Positions 18,807 through 27,676 of a stretch of DNA of 64,000 nucleotides are shown piece by piece. The translations under genes and the position numbers were made by a program. The first letter of the stretch is position 1, and each line of letters starts with the position of its first letter. The stretch is from DASQPR01 sp963836775 (GTDB taxonomy: Bacteria > Actinomycetota > Actinomycetes > Mycobacteriales > Micromonosporaceae), in NCBI GenBank assembly GCA_963836775.1, contig CAWIKR010000003.1:496001-560000 (forward strand), given 5' to 3'. The notes beneath the pieces are model-generated. The model did no database searches. It was not told where the DNA came from and worked only from the letters and a program-made list of their open reading frames with translations.

Positions 18807-20477
18807 CTAAGGCTCGTTGGTCATGACGTATCTGCGAGCGGTCTGCACGAACTCATCGGCGTATGTCTCGGCCGGAAAGTCGCCGAGGTAGTACGTCCGG
18901 TAGTCGAGGCGTGCATCCGCCAATGAATCGGTCGTCAGGAGTTCGGCCAGGATCTCGTCCAGATTCGACGCGTCCTGATCGACTACGTAGGCCGCCCGTG
19001 CCAGCGGAAACTCGGCTTCGAAGGCGGTCCGGCCGGCGCCGCGAACGTTGGTGAGCGCGAACGGCTTCGCGGAGTAGAGCCAGTCGGAAGCCACTCCAGA
19101 TATGTCCGAGACCAGGGCGTCGGCGGCGTTGACGCAGTCGAAGAGCGACATGGTCTCCGATGCGATCTCGCCGAAGAGGTGCCGGCGACCTGTGCGGGCG
19201 CTATCGCTCGCGAGGATCTGCTCGAGCCGAGCCAAATGGGCGGCTGTTTCGCCGTTGCGCCGCGCGTACGGGTGGGGCCGCAAGATCACGGTCGCGCCCG
19301 CGTCGAGCAGCCCTCGTACGATCTTCTCGCCGATCGGTAGGGAGCAGTAGTTCGGGCTGGCGTAGCTGCCGGCCCATGTCGTCGCGTAGAGCACGACCTT
19401 GGCTGGGATGTCGCGGACGTGTGAGGCGCTGACCGTGATGCCCTCGATCTGGGGCCGGCCGACGATGTCGAACTTCTGCGCCGGAATCGTCACGCCATTA
19501 GCGCCGTAACGATCGATCCCGGCCCGCCCCGCGACGAAGATCCGGTCATAGATTCCGGTAAACGGGTTGTAGCTGGAGACCTTGTCGCTGTCCCCGTGCA
19601 GCAACTGGATGTGCTTCAGTTGCCGGAACCGCACCATGTGGCCGTTCTTCACGCCGTTGGCGGTGTAGAAGCACGCCGTCATGCTCGGCGTGATCATGCG
19701 TTCAAGGTGCGACTCGTGTTCGCAGTAGAGCACCGGCACGTCAGTCATCGCGGCGACAATCGGGAGCGCTGCTCGCTCCCGCACGATGATCACGAATGGC
19801 GGCCCGATCCTGCGGAGGTACGGGTACCACATGGCGACCTGGTGCTCAGAATTCGGCGACGTGCTGAAATACAGCACGAATCGTGGATTGAACGCCAAAA
19901 CCGCGTCGCGTAAGCGCTGGTCGTCGCTGCGCCTATGGCGCCGGGCGCGAATCGCCTGAAGTGCCGTAGCGACCGAGGCAACCAGCACGGCGAGTGTGAT
20001 CACCGCGACCGCCCACGGGCTGGCGCGCCCGACCGAGCCGATGCCGATGATTGCGATCAGCCCGAGACCAGCCACGTTCAGCCTTGTCGGGGACAGCATG
20101 GTGGCGCGGCGGGCGAGGTAGCCGGGCAGGTTGACCGCGTGGATCGACGGCCGGTCGATCAGCGAGACCAGCAGGCGATTAATGGTCAGTGTGCCGATGG
20201 ACAGGCCCATCACCACGAACGGCGCGACGCCGCGATAGGCAGTGGTCCGGGAATAGTCGACCAGCAAGGCGCATGCCAGGAGAATCTGCGCACCGGTCGT
20301 CTCGTTGAACGAGGCATCTCGGGAACGCATGGCGAGACCGGCCAGGGCAACCGCCGCGACAGCAAGACCGATCCATCGCTGCGATGTCAGCGTCAGCACA
20401 CCGAACCCGGCCGCGGCAACCAGGTTGAGCACGGGAAGTCCGGTTCTCCCGCGAAGCTGCTTGATGAGCGATTTCAC
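18807..20477 (-). CDS. Membrane-anchored CDP-glycerol glycerophosphotransferase family protein
   Basis: 556 aa, GTG start. Residues about 15-180 contain five or six TM helices (LVAAAGFGVLTL, AVAAVALAGLAM, ILLACALLVDY, VAGLGLIAIIGIGSV, AVAVITLAVLVASVAT). The cytosolic remainder has the polymerase pattern: CEHESHLERMITPS, HIQLLHGDSDKVSSYNPFT, FVAGRAGIDRYG, VILRPHPYARR and DALVSDISGVASDWLYSAKP. The H-G-D-S-D-K segment stands in for the HGTP-K motif of TagF. It probably polymerises or primes a polyol-phosphate wall polymer. The start overlaps the stop of a 54-aa frame (GTGA), so it is likely translated by coupling. The other transferase gene follows 89 bp downstream. Confidence 0.8.
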   Translation of the reverse strand: MKSLIKQLRGRTGLPVLNLVAAAGFGVLTLTSQRWIGLAVAAVALAGLAMRSRDASFNETTGAQILLACALLVDYSRTTAYRGVAPFVVMGLSIGTLTINRLLVSLIDRPSIHAVNLPGYLARRATMLSPTRLNVAGLGLIAIIGIGSVGRASPWAVAVITLAVLVASVATALQAIRARRHRRSDDQRLRDAVLAFNPRFVLYFSTSPNSEHQVAMWYPYLRRIGPPFVIIVRERAALPIVAAMTDVPVLYCEHESHLERMITPSMTACFYTANGVKNGHMVRFRQLKHIQLLHGDSDKVSSYNPFTGIYDRIFVAGRAGIDRYGANGVTIPAQKFDIVGRPQIEGITVSASHVRDIPAKVVLYATTWAGSYASPNYCSLPIGEKIVRGLLDAGATVILRPHPYARRNGETAAHLARLEQILASDSARTGRRHLFGEIASETMSLFDCVNAADALVSDISGVASDWLYSAKPFALTNVRGAGRTAFEAEFPLARAAYVVDQDASNLDEILAELLTTDSLADARLDYRTYYLGDFPAETYADEFVQTARRYVMTNEP

Positions 20478-20638
20478 GCGTCAACCGTGAGGTCAACCAT
20501 CACCGTTATTACGGTGGTGCTTGCGAGGCCCGGATCTAGCGCTGCCTGCACCTGCGCAGGTGGCAGCGGCTCCTCGGCGGCCGGCGGGACCGCAAGAATC
20601 TCCGGACCGAGGGCGCCCCGACCACGACGGACCTCCAC
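20474..20638 (-). CDS. Small 54-aa protein coupled to the wall-polymer gene
   Basis: GTG start at 20638 with AGGGG 8 nt before it; the TGA overlaps the GTG of the next gene as GTGA. The product is acidic and Pro/Ala-rich (ILAVPPAAEEPLPPAQVQAA), ending in a hydrophobic beta-like run (STTVITVMVDLTVDA). I do not recognise it. It may be a real small protein or a leader frame whose translation opens the following start. It begins 10 bp from the nested palindrome. Confidence 0.45.
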   Translation of the reverse strand: MEVRRGRGALGPEILAVPPAAEEPLPPAQVQAALDPGLASTTVITVMVDLTVDA

Positions 20639-20647
20639 TTGATCACC

Positions 20648-20698
20648 CCTACTACATAAAATGTCGTAACAACGTACTACGACTTGGTGTGTAGTAGG
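20648..20698. promoter_or_regulatory. 51-bp nested palindrome in the wall-polymer/dedA divergent promoter region
   Basis: The outer arms CCTACTACA (20648-20656) and TGTAGTAGG (20690-20698) are perfect; the inner arms GTCGTA (20663-20668) and TACGAC (20678-20683) are also perfect. Both pairs share one centre at 20673, with equal 6-bp gaps between the arms. The element is much more AT-rich than its surroundings. It fills most of the 85 bp between the two divergent upstream frames and is best read as a double operator for a dimer-of-dimers repressor. Confidence 0.6.
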
Positions 20699-20723
20699 TA
20701 ACCGGCCGGTGAAAGGAGCGGAC

Positions 20724-20777
20724 GTGATCAACATCCTTCGAGCGATGGTCTACGCCCGGCCGGCCGCGACGCCCTGA
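20724..20777 (+). CDS. 17-aa leader peptide coupled to dedA
   Basis: GTG at 20724, with AAAGGAG 5 nt upstream, starts a 17-codon frame (MINILRAMVYARPAATP). Its TGA overlaps the dedA ATG as TGATG. dedA has no good ribosome site of its own, so the leader probably delivers ribosomes to it. This was found by eye. Confidence 0.5.
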   Translation: MINILRAMVYARPAATP

Positions 20778-21397
20778 TGGGCGGATTCGTTGATCACCTG
20801 ACCAGCCTTCCCGCGGGGTGGGTCTACCTGACCGTGGGTCTGATCGTCTTTGCCGAGGACGCACTCTTCGTCGGCTTCGTCCTGCCGGGCGAGACGGCGG
20901 CGATTCTCGGTGGCGTGACCGCCAGCACCGGGCACACCAATGTGATCGCCATGATCGCCGTGGTCGTGATCGCCGCCATCGCCGGTGACAGCGTCGGATA
21001 CGAGATCGGTCACCGGTACGGCAGCCGCCTGCTCGACGTGCGACCTCTCGCTAAACGCCGAGAGCGGATCGACGGTTCTCGTGCACTTCTCGCGCGGCGG
21101 GGCGGCCCGGCGATCTTCCTCGGCCGGTTTGTCGCGTTCCTCCGAGCGACCATGCCGTTCCTCGCCGGAACCGCACGGATGCGGTACCGCACATTCCTCC
21201 CCTACAACGCCGCCGGCGGTCTCGTCTGGGGTGTCGCCGTGGTGCTGCTCGGCTACTTCGCTGGTGTGTCGTACCAGATGGTTGCGAAAAAGTTCGGGGA
21301 GTATGCCGCGATCAGCGTGGCGGTCATCGCGATCGTGGCGATCATCGTGGTACGCATCCGGCGGCGTCGGCGAGGTGAGACGCGTGACGGTCCATGA
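20777..21397 (+). CDS. DedA-family membrane protein
   Basis: 206 aa. Features of the DedA/SNARE-associated family: an N-terminal re-entrant region with LIVFAEDALFVGFVLPGET, the conserved FLGRFVAFLRATMPFLAG motif, and C-terminal TM helices (VWGVAVVLLGYFAG, AAISVAVIAIVAIIVVRI) followed by a basic tail. Members act as lipid transporters or flippases in the cytoplasmic membrane; some move undecaprenyl phosphate or phosphatidylethanolamine. Sharing a control region with teichoic-acid polymerase genes fits a role in recycling the C55 lipid carrier, but that is inference. Confidence 0.88.
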   Translation: MGGFVDHLTSLPAGWVYLTVGLIVFAEDALFVGFVLPGETAAILGGVTASTGHTNVIAMIAVVVIAAIAGDSVGYEIGHRYGSRLLDVRPLAKRRERIDGSRALLARRGGPAIFLGRFVAFLRATMPFLAGTARMRYRTFLPYNAAGGLVWGVAVVLLGYFAGVSYQMVAKKFGEYAAISVAVIAIVAIIVVRIRRRRRGETRDGP

Positions 21398-21462
21398 CGT
21401 GACCTGCTGATTTTGTTGAGGCGGCGACCTTGATCGCGGGCTGCCGCGTGGCCGCCAGACGA

Positions 21463-22590
21463 CTACGAGTTCGTCAGCCAGGCCAGCAAGCGTCCCCGTG
21501 ACCAACAGCGGCCAATGGCTTCGGCGCGGATCGCCGAGTGATCGAAGACTGCAAGGCCGATGATGCTGTGGCCAGAGGCGAGGCGATCACCAAGGGTCGG
21601 GATTGCCGGTGCGACGCCGACCCCTTCCGCGGAAACCCACGCCAGTGCTCGACCAGCTGCCGCTTCCTTGAGGCGATGGAGAAAGCGGAGCCGCCTCTCG
21701 GGCGCGAGTTGCGAGAGTGCCCATGTCGTCGTGATGACCGGAAGTGCGTCCGCTGGCACGCGAGCGATGGCGTCCGGCAGCACCTCGACGGGGTCACCGC
21801 GCAGTAGCAGGGGAGGGTCTGCCACCGCCAGCGCCATCTCTGCTTCCAACCGCGCCGCCGCCGCTGGCTGGTCCGGCGGCAGGCAGGCACGCAGCCATCG
21901 GGCGTCGTCGGCGGCGGTCACGTCGACCGGGTCGAGATCGACGCCGCTTCGGGCGACGACTTCGGTCATGACCCGTGTCGGGACGGGCCGGCCGCCGACG
22001 ATCGAGGCGGACAGATGTACGGGCGATGTCGGGTCACCCAGCGATTGCCCGTTGCTGTAGGTGATGCCCACGCGATCGACATTGAGATTGAGCCCGGCCG
22101 AACAACCCACGTCGATCAGCCCGACCGCATGAGCACCGGTCCGGTGCGCCGCTTCGGCAATCGCCGGATATAGCACGGCGCCGTGTCCCGTCTGGTTGGC
22201 TCGCGTCTTCCGTCGCACAGCGATGGCCACGACCTCGTCGGTCATTCGTATCAGCGTCTCAATCGCCGCTTGAGCAGCAGCGTCAGGGTCAGCGGCGGTG
22301 CTGTCGGCGGCGGTGCCGTTGGCGGCCCCATAGGCCGCGGCGAGTGCCGGGGCACGTCCGCCGAGGGCGAGGTCATGCAGGGCGGCGAGGATCAGCTGCG
22401 GGTTTCGCTTCCGGGCTGGCGCGGCTTCGATGGCGCGCAGCGCCTCGACGGATTCGCTCAGGCCGATGGCGATGCGTTCGTACAGAGGCGATGTTTTGGC
22501 GGCGTCGACCTCGCCGAAGCGCCGATAGATCTGAGGGAGTGTGCGGCCTTTTCCCACGGGTGCCGTGTCTCCTCCGGCCAGCCTCGGCAT
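21463..22590 (-). CDS. DUF2332 family protein
   Basis: 375 aa from the ATG at 22590. It matches the actinobacterial DUF2332 pattern: IYRRFGEVDAAKTSPLYERI near the N-terminus, a Rossmann-like VGLIDVGCSAGLNLNVDRVG in the middle, then PDAIARVPADALPVITTTWA and the C-terminal WVSAEGVGVAPAIPTLGDR. The glycine-rich GCSAGLNL loop suggests a SAM-binding methyltransferase fold, though no activity is established for the family. An Ala/Asp-rich repeat (TAADSTAADPDAAAQAA, about residue 105) is a likely flexible insert. It is divergent from the esterase gene. Confidence 0.8.
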   Translation of the reverse strand: MPRLAGGDTAPVGKGRTLPQIYRRFGEVDAAKTSPLYERIAIGLSESVEALRAIEAAPARKRNPQLILAALHDLALGGRAPALAAAYGAANGTAADSTAADPDAAAQAAIETLIRMTDEVVAIAVRRKTRANQTGHGAVLYPAIAEAAHRTGAHAVGLIDVGCSAGLNLNVDRVGITYSNGQSLGDPTSPVHLSASIVGGRPVPTRVMTEVVARSGVDLDPVDVTAADDARWLRACLPPDQPAAAARLEAEMALAVADPPLLLRGDPVEVLPDAIARVPADALPVITTTWALSQLAPERRLRFLHRLKEAAAGRALAWVSAEGVGVAPAIPTLGDRLASGHSIIGLAVFDHSAIRAEAIGRCWSRGRLLAWLTNS

Positions 22591-22675
22591 GTGCGCAGGA
22601 TATCCGCACATTCTTCGCTCTGCCACGCCACATCCAGGTCGTCGCGACGTGTGCGATGTGGTCGAATCTCGGGTT

Positions 22676-23599
22676 GTGCGCTTCGCATTGACCTCACTCA
22701 TCGATCCAGACTTGTGGCCGCTGGTCGCCGAATCACGAGCCTTCTACGCGCAGCGTCCGGCCGGCCGAGGCCCGAGAAGTCGGGAGGAGCTGTACGCGCT
22801 GCGGGCTCGCGCGGCGACCACCCCTGCCGAGTCCGAGCCGCCGCCGATTGTCGAGACGGTCAGCGCCGGCGGCCGGAGCGTCCCGGTGCGGATTCACCTG
22901 CCGGTCAGTGGGATCACGGCCGGCGCGTTCTTGGAAATCCACGGTGGCGGTTTCTACCTCGGGTCCGCCACCGACAGCGACGCCCGCAACCGACGTCTTG
23001 CCGACACGCTGGGGATAGCGGTCATCAGCGTGGACTATCGGCTCGCTCCCGAGAACCCGTGGCCGGCCGCGCCTGATGACTGCGAGACGGCGGCGCTGTG
23101 GCTCGCAGAGCACGCCGAAACCCGTTTCGGAACGACCAGGCTGGCTGTCGGTGGCTTCTCCGCCGGTGCAACGCTGGGACTCGCCACGCTCGTACGGCTG
23201 CGCGACCGTGACATCTCGGCGTTCGCTGGTGGTGTTCTGCAGTTCGGCACGTACGACCTTGCCGCGCAGACACCGGCTGGGCGCCTGATCGCCGACGAAT
23301 ACTTCCTCGACGCGTACGCGGGAAGCGCGCCAGACCGTTCTCATCCCGACCTCTCGCCGTTGTTCGCCGTGACCGCGGGTCTCCCACCGATCCTCATCGT
23401 CGTCGGTGCCGCCGACGTGCTCCTTGAGGACAATCTCGCGATGGCTGCTCGTCTGTCAGCGGCTGGGGTCGACGTCGATCTCCGCGTCTACCCCGAGGCT
23501 CCGCACGGATTCACCGGTCATCCCACGCCGATGGCACGGGCTGCGTCCAAGGACATCGACACGTGGCTGGCAAGCCGCCTGAACCCAGCGCCTCAATGA
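22676..23599 (+). CDS. Alpha/beta hydrolase, HSL-type esterase
   Basis: About 307 aa if it starts at the GTG at 22676; the frame is open upstream and the start is uncertain. It has the HSL family oxyanion motif HGGGFYLGSATDSDARNRRL, VDYRLAPENPWPAAPDD, nucleophile elbow GGFSAGATLGL, catalytic Asp region VVGAADVLLEDN and His in YPEAPHGFTGH. It should hydrolyse short-chain esters in the cytoplasm. The position downstream of nothing and divergent from DUF2332 gives no pathway clue. Confidence 0.85.
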   Translation: MRFALTSLIDPDLWPLVAESRAFYAQRPAGRGPRSREELYALRARAATTPAESEPPPIVETVSAGGRSVPVRIHLPVSGITAGAFLEIHGGGFYLGSATDSDARNRRLADTLGIAVISVDYRLAPENPWPAAPDDCETAALWLAEHAETRFGTTRLAVGGFSAGATLGLATLVRLRDRDISAFAGGVLQFGTYDLAAQTPAGRLIADEYFLDAYAGSAPDRSHPDLSPLFAVTAGLPPILIVVGAADVLLEDNLAMAARLSAAGVDVDLRVYPEAPHGFTGHPTPMARAASKDIDTWLASRLNPAPQ

Positions 23600-23880
23600 G
23601 ACACCTCGACGCTATTGCCGACGGTGGCGCCCGGCCGTTTTGTGTCCAAGTCCTTGACACCGAGAGCAATGCGCACTAAAGCTGAATGCTGCCGTCTTGA
23701 CAGAGAATGTCCCCCACAAACTCGACCGGAGCCAGACGAGAGGCCCACCATGGGCAGGAGTCTTGCGCGCCTGTGATGACGGCATCGCATGTGCCGCGAG
23801 ATGTGAACCAACGCTTGTAGCTAAGAGCGCTCCACCGGCCCTTGGCCTCCTCGTCTTCGCTGACCCGAGGAGGTCACGCA

Positions 23881-26346
23881 ATGTTCGGCTCAGTCCACCC
23901 CAGACGTTTCTCCCGTCGCAGCAAACTCCGCGCCTTGGCCGCCGTCGTCTTGACGGTGGGGATCGGGGTGCCCGGCATCGCGGGCGTCAGCAGCGCCGCC
24001 GCGACTCCGACCGCGGCGCCGTGGCTGCAGGCCGGCCTACCGATCTCGGCCCGCGTCCAGACCCTCCTGGGGAAAATGACGCTGGACGAGAAGGTCGGCC
24101 AGATGGACCAGCAACTGGTGACGACGCTGACCGATCCCAACAGCGCAAGCTGCGGTGACAACGGATTCAATCTGCCGAACGCCGCCTGCATGCAGAAGAT
24201 CCTGATCGACCAGCACGTCGGGTCGGTGCTCGCCGGCGGCACGAACAACCCCATCGATACGACCGGACACGGCGGTGTCGGCAATACCGGCCTCGACTGG
24301 GCCAACGAGTACAACACCATCCAGCAGTTCGCCATCAAGAACTCGAGGTTGCACATCCCACTGGTCTTCGGGGTCGATGCCGTGCACGGTTTCGGCCATC
24401 CGTGGCAGGCGCCGCTGTTCCCGCAGTCGATCGGAATGGGCGCGACGTGGGATCCGAGTCTCGCTCAAGCAGGCGGCGGGATTACCGCGGACGCGCTGCG
24501 TGCGACCGGTTGGAATTGGGACTTCGCACCCGTTCAAGACCTGTCGCGGGACAACAGGTGGGGGCGCACCTACGAGACGTGGGCCGAGGAGCCGGCGCTC
24601 GCGGCAGCGATGGGAGCTGCCAATGTCAAGGGTCTGCAGACCGCCGGAACCGGCGGCGCCCTCGATGTAGCCGCAACCGTCAAGCACTTCGCTGGATACT
24701 CGCAGTCAGTCAATGGCCACGATCGCAACGAAGCGCTCCTGCCCCTGAACTACTTGCAGAGCACGATCCTGCCGTCCTACGCCAGCGCGATCGACGCGGG
24801 CGCCGGTGCCGTGATGGTCGACTCCGGATCGATCAACGGGGTCCCGGCCACGGCTTCGCACTATCTGCTGACCGACATCCTGCGCAAGCAGATGGGGTTC
24901 AAGGGCGTCGTCATCAGCGACTACCAGGACGTGCCGGCGCTGCAGACCGCGTACCACATCACCGGCGATCTGGCCGGAGCGATCGCGGACGCGGTGAACG
25001 CGGGTGTCGACATGAGCATGCAGGTCTCCGCTCCCGATCAATGGCAAAGCGCGATCCTGCAGGACGTCCGGACCGGGAAGATCTCGCGGGCGCGCATCGA
25101 CGAGGCCGTCCGCCGGATCCTCACCATGAAATTCGAACTCGGTCTGTTCGACCAGCCATGCGTGGCCGATCCAAGCAAGCCGTGTGTCGATGCGAGCGCC
25201 GCCAACGCGGCGGTGACCGCTGGCCGCGATCAGACCCTCAAGGCGGCCCAGGAGTCGATCACGTTGTTGCGCAACAGCAGCAATACGCTTCCGTTGTCGT
25301 CGTCGAGCAAGGTCGTCGTCACCGGTCCAAGCGCTGACTCGATGACCAACCAACTCGGCGGATGGAGCGTCAGCTGGCAGGGCGTATTCGGCGCGGGGCA
25401 CGTCTGCTGCATGGGCCCGGCCGATCAGATCCCGCCGGGCACGACCGTGCTCAAGGGGATTCAAGCAGCCGATCCCGCGGCGGTGTACGCGCCAGATCAG
25501 GCAACCGCGCTAGCCGCTGCCGGTACCACTGAGGCATACGTTGTCGTTGTTGGCGAGAAGGCGTACGCCGAAGGACTGGGTGACAACCCGGCACCCGCAC
25601 TCCCCGCGGACCAGCAGGCCCTGATCTCGGCGCTCAAGGCCACCGGCAAGCCCGTGGTCGTGGTCGTCATCGCGGGTCGGCCGGTCGGGCTTGGACCGGC
25701 AAAGACAGCGAACGCGGTGCTCATGGCTTATCAGGGAAGCACCGAAGCTGGGCATGCAGTTGCCGATGTGGTGTTCGGCACGACAAATCCGAGCGGCAAA
25801 CTGCCGGTGAGCTGGCCATCCGATTCCGCTACCGTTGGTGGCGACTTCGACGGATCAGCGCCGTCGCCGCTCGGCGATCAGCCCAAGTTCTTCGACCAGT
25901 TGCCGGGCACCGGCTCCGGTCAAGGGCACGCCTACAACCCGCTGTACCCATTCGGCTTCGGCCTGTCCTACACCACGTTCCAGACCACCAACCTGTCGGT
26001 GACCCCAACAGTGCCGCGCCACGGCAATGCCACCGTCACGTTCACGGTTTCGAACACCGGCTCTCGGGCCGGCACCGACATCGTGCCGATCTATGTAGCG
26101 CAGCCGGTCAGTGGCGTGGTCGTGCCACCCCAACGGCTGGTCGGGTTCACTCGAGTGACTCTCGATGCGGGCCAGTCGCAGGTCGTGCACGTCTCGTTCC
26201 CGGCATCGGCGTTGGCCGTCAGCCAGGGAGACATCAACGCGGCGGGACCTCCCACGGTCGAGCCGGGCGGCTACATAGTGCAAATCGACAAGAATGACAC
26301 CACGCCGTATCACGTCGATGTGTCTGCACCGTTCACAATCTCGTAG
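23881..26346 (+). CDS. Secreted glycoside hydrolase family 3 beta-glucosidase-type enzyme
   Basis: 821 aa from the ATG at 23881, with GAGGAGG 7 nt upstream. A long Sec signal (RRSKLRALAAVVLTVGIGV, then cleavage near SSAAA) precedes the catalytic domain: MTLDEKVGQMDQ, FGVDAVHGFGHP, GWNWDFAPVQDLSRDNRWGR, TVKHFAGYSQSVNGHDRNE, and the nucleophile Asp in GVVISDYQDV. The second GH3 C-domain runs about 445-680 (QESITLLRNSSNTLPLSSS, VGEKAYAEGLGDNP), then a fibronectin type III-like tail (YPFGFGLSYTTF to the end). It should cut beta-linked glucosides outside the cell. A perfect hairpin terminates it. Confidence 0.92.
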   Translation: MFGSVHPRRFSRRSKLRALAAVVLTVGIGVPGIAGVSSAAATPTAAPWLQAGLPISARVQTLLGKMTLDEKVGQMDQQLVTTLTDPNSASCGDNGFNLPNAACMQKILIDQHVGSVLAGGTNNPIDTTGHGGVGNTGLDWANEYNTIQQFAIKNSRLHIPLVFGVDAVHGFGHPWQAPLFPQSIGMGATWDPSLAQAGGGITADALRATGWNWDFAPVQDLSRDNRWGRTYETWAEEPALAAAMGAANVKGLQTAGTGGALDVAATVKHFAGYSQSVNGHDRNEALLPLNYLQSTILPSYASAIDAGAGAVMVDSGSINGVPATASHYLLTDILRKQMGFKGVVISDYQDVPALQTAYHITGDLAGAIADAVNAGVDMSMQVSAPDQWQSAILQDVRTGKISRARIDEAVRRILTMKFELGLFDQPCVADPSKPCVDASAANAAVTAGRDQTLKAAQESITLLRNSSNTLPLSSSSKVVVTGPSADSMTNQLGGWSVSWQGVFGAGHVCCMGPADQIPPGTTVLKGIQAADPAAVYAPDQATALAAAGTTEAYVVVVGEKAYAEGLGDNPAPALPADQQALISALKATGKPVVVVVIAGRPVGLGPAKTANAVLMAYQGSTEAGHAVADVVFGTTNPSGKLPVSWPSDSATVGGDFDGSAPSPLGDQPKFFDQLPGTGSGQGHAYNPLYPFGFGLSYTTFQTTNLSVTPTVPRHGNATVTFTVSNTGSRAGTDIVPIYVAQPVSGVVVPPQRLVGFTRVTLDAGQSQVVHVSFPASALAVSQGDINAAGPPTVEPGGYIVQIDKNDTTPYHVDVSAPFTIS

Positions 26347-26392
26347 ACCAACCGGTGCGGCCAGACCTGCTGGTCCGCGCAATTTCGCAAGC

Positions 26393-26430
26393 GCAACGCC
26401 CGTTGCCGACGTCGTGGCAACGGGCGTTGC
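26393..26430. terminator. Perfect 15-bp hairpin terminator between convergent genes
   Basis: GCAACGCCCGTTGCC (26393-26407) and GGCAACGGGCGTTGC (26416-26430) pair perfectly around an 8-nt loop. It lies 46 bp after the GH3 stop and 36 bp from the end of the convergent DHFR-like gene, so it can serve both. Confidence 0.8.
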
Positions 26431-26466
26431 GAGTTGTCGTTCCCGACAATTGCCGGACTTAACTGG

Positions 26467-27048
26467 TCAGGCGGTGCGCATGGGCTGGTAGGTGAGCAGA
26501 GCGATGCTGTCGCCGATGACGCGGACATCGACGAGTCGCATCGGCTTCGCTTCGCTGGTCTCGCGGAAGAGACGCTCGCCGGTCCCGAGAACGAACGGGT
26601 GGGTCATCAGGCGTAGCTCGTCGACGAGGTCGTGTTCCATCAGCGTCTGCACGAGCGGTCCACTGCCGTACACGAGGATGTCGCCGTCCACGCTCTGCTT
26701 CAGCTTCGTGACCTGCTCAATGACATCGCCGTTCAGAACGCTCGAGTTGGTCCATTCGGTGGGATTTTCGAGGGTCGAGGAGACGACGTACTTCGGGATG
26801 CTCCGCAGCCGGTCGGCCCACTCGCCGGGCCGGTCAGCCCATCGTTTGGCGAACCAGGTGTAGGTGCCGCGGCCGATCAGCCAGGCCGCGGTATCCAGAG
26901 CTTCCTGGAACTCGACCTTGGCCCACTCAGTGCGGACGTCGTCGGTCATCTGGTCAAACCACCCGCCGAACTTGAAACCCTCGTCGCCGGTCGGGTCCTG
27001 CATGACTCCGTCGAGCGTGACGTTTTCACTGACAACGATCTTTCCCAT
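26467..27048 (-). CDS. Dihydrofolate reductase-like (RibD C-terminal domain) protein
   Basis: 193 aa, ATG with AGGAGG upstream. It begins MGKIVVSENVTLDGVMQDPT, has TAAWLIGRGTYTWFAKRWAD, IPKYVVSSTLENPTEW, and the NADPH-loop VDGDILVYGSGPLVQTLMEH, ending VLGTGERLFRE. This is the widespread YwjB/YyaP-type group related to RibD reductase and DHFR. The enzymes bind NADPH, but the substrate is normally unknown and they rarely replace FolA. It is followed on the same strand by hutD-like 27122-27676 upstream of it, 73 bp away. Confidence 0.82.
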   Translation of the reverse strand: MGKIVVSENVTLDGVMQDPTGDEGFKFGGWFDQMTDDVRTEWAKVEFQEALDTAAWLIGRGTYTWFAKRWADRPGEWADRLRSIPKYVVSSTLENPTEWTNSSVLNGDVIEQVTKLKQSVDGDILVYGSGPLVQTLMEHDLVDELRLMTHPFVLGTGERLFRETSEAKPMRLVDVRVIGDSIALLTYQPMRTA

Positions 27049-27121
27049 TTCGAGCCTCCTTCATCGGTGTCGTTAACGACCACATATGAAGACACCGCGG
27101 AGGCGGGAAACTGGGCGCCCG

Positions 27122-27676
27122 CTAGTCGAATTCGACGATCGCCACCACGGCCGCCGAACCGTGGCCGGGGACGAGTGCGAACGACTCGTGTGCGTGCACC
27201 GCGTCGAATTCGCCGAGCTCGAGGTCTGGCGTAAGGTGCCGGCGCGCGACCACCGTGTTCTCCAGGACGATCGCGAGGGCCGTGTCCGCGACGGCGATCT
27301 CGACCGGACCGTTGACCACAATGATCCGCTGGCGCGCCGGAGCACCCGCGCGTATCACATTGAGATCGACGACCGCGTCCTTTACCAGCTCGCACTCGGT
27401 CCGGGCATCTCCGGAAAACTCGAACATGCGGTATGGCTGGTCGATGGTGTGCGCAATGCCGTCGACGGTGAGGCGCATACCCGCGCCGCGCACCAGGGTG
27501 ATGGTCCGGGTGTACCCGCTGAACTGTGAGAACGGGCCGTCGGACGCTACGTCAGCGAGGCTCACCCGCCACCGAAACGGCTCGCCGCCGTCGGTCGCGA
27601 CTTCGCGTGTCACTCCGCCACTGTTACGCCACGGAACCGGCGCACGGTCGCCGGCCCGCAAGACACGGAAGGTCAT
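27122..27676 (-). CDS. HutD/Ves family protein
   Basis: 184 aa from the ATG at 27676. The family motif APVPWRNSGGVTREVATDGG is at the N-terminus, followed by WRVSLADVASDGPFSQFSGY and TRTITLVRGAGMRLTV, then two cupin-type barrels ending LVPGHGSAAVVAIVEFD. HutD/Ves proteins are cupin-like and linked to histidine use or cold response, without a proven reaction. No hut genes are nearby. The start codon shares the CATG with the first codon of a truncated methyltransferase on the other strand, and no ribosome site is visible, so the promoter side may have been lost. Confidence 0.78.
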   Translation of the reverse strand: MTFRVLRAGDRAPVPWRNSGGVTREVATDGGEPFRWRVSLADVASDGPFSQFSGYTRTITLVRGAGMRLTVDGIAHTIDQPYRMFEFSGDARTECELVKDAVVDLNVIRAGAPARQRIIVVNGPVEIAVADTALAIVLENTVVARRHLTPDLELGEFDAVHAHESFALVPGHGSAAVVAIVEFD

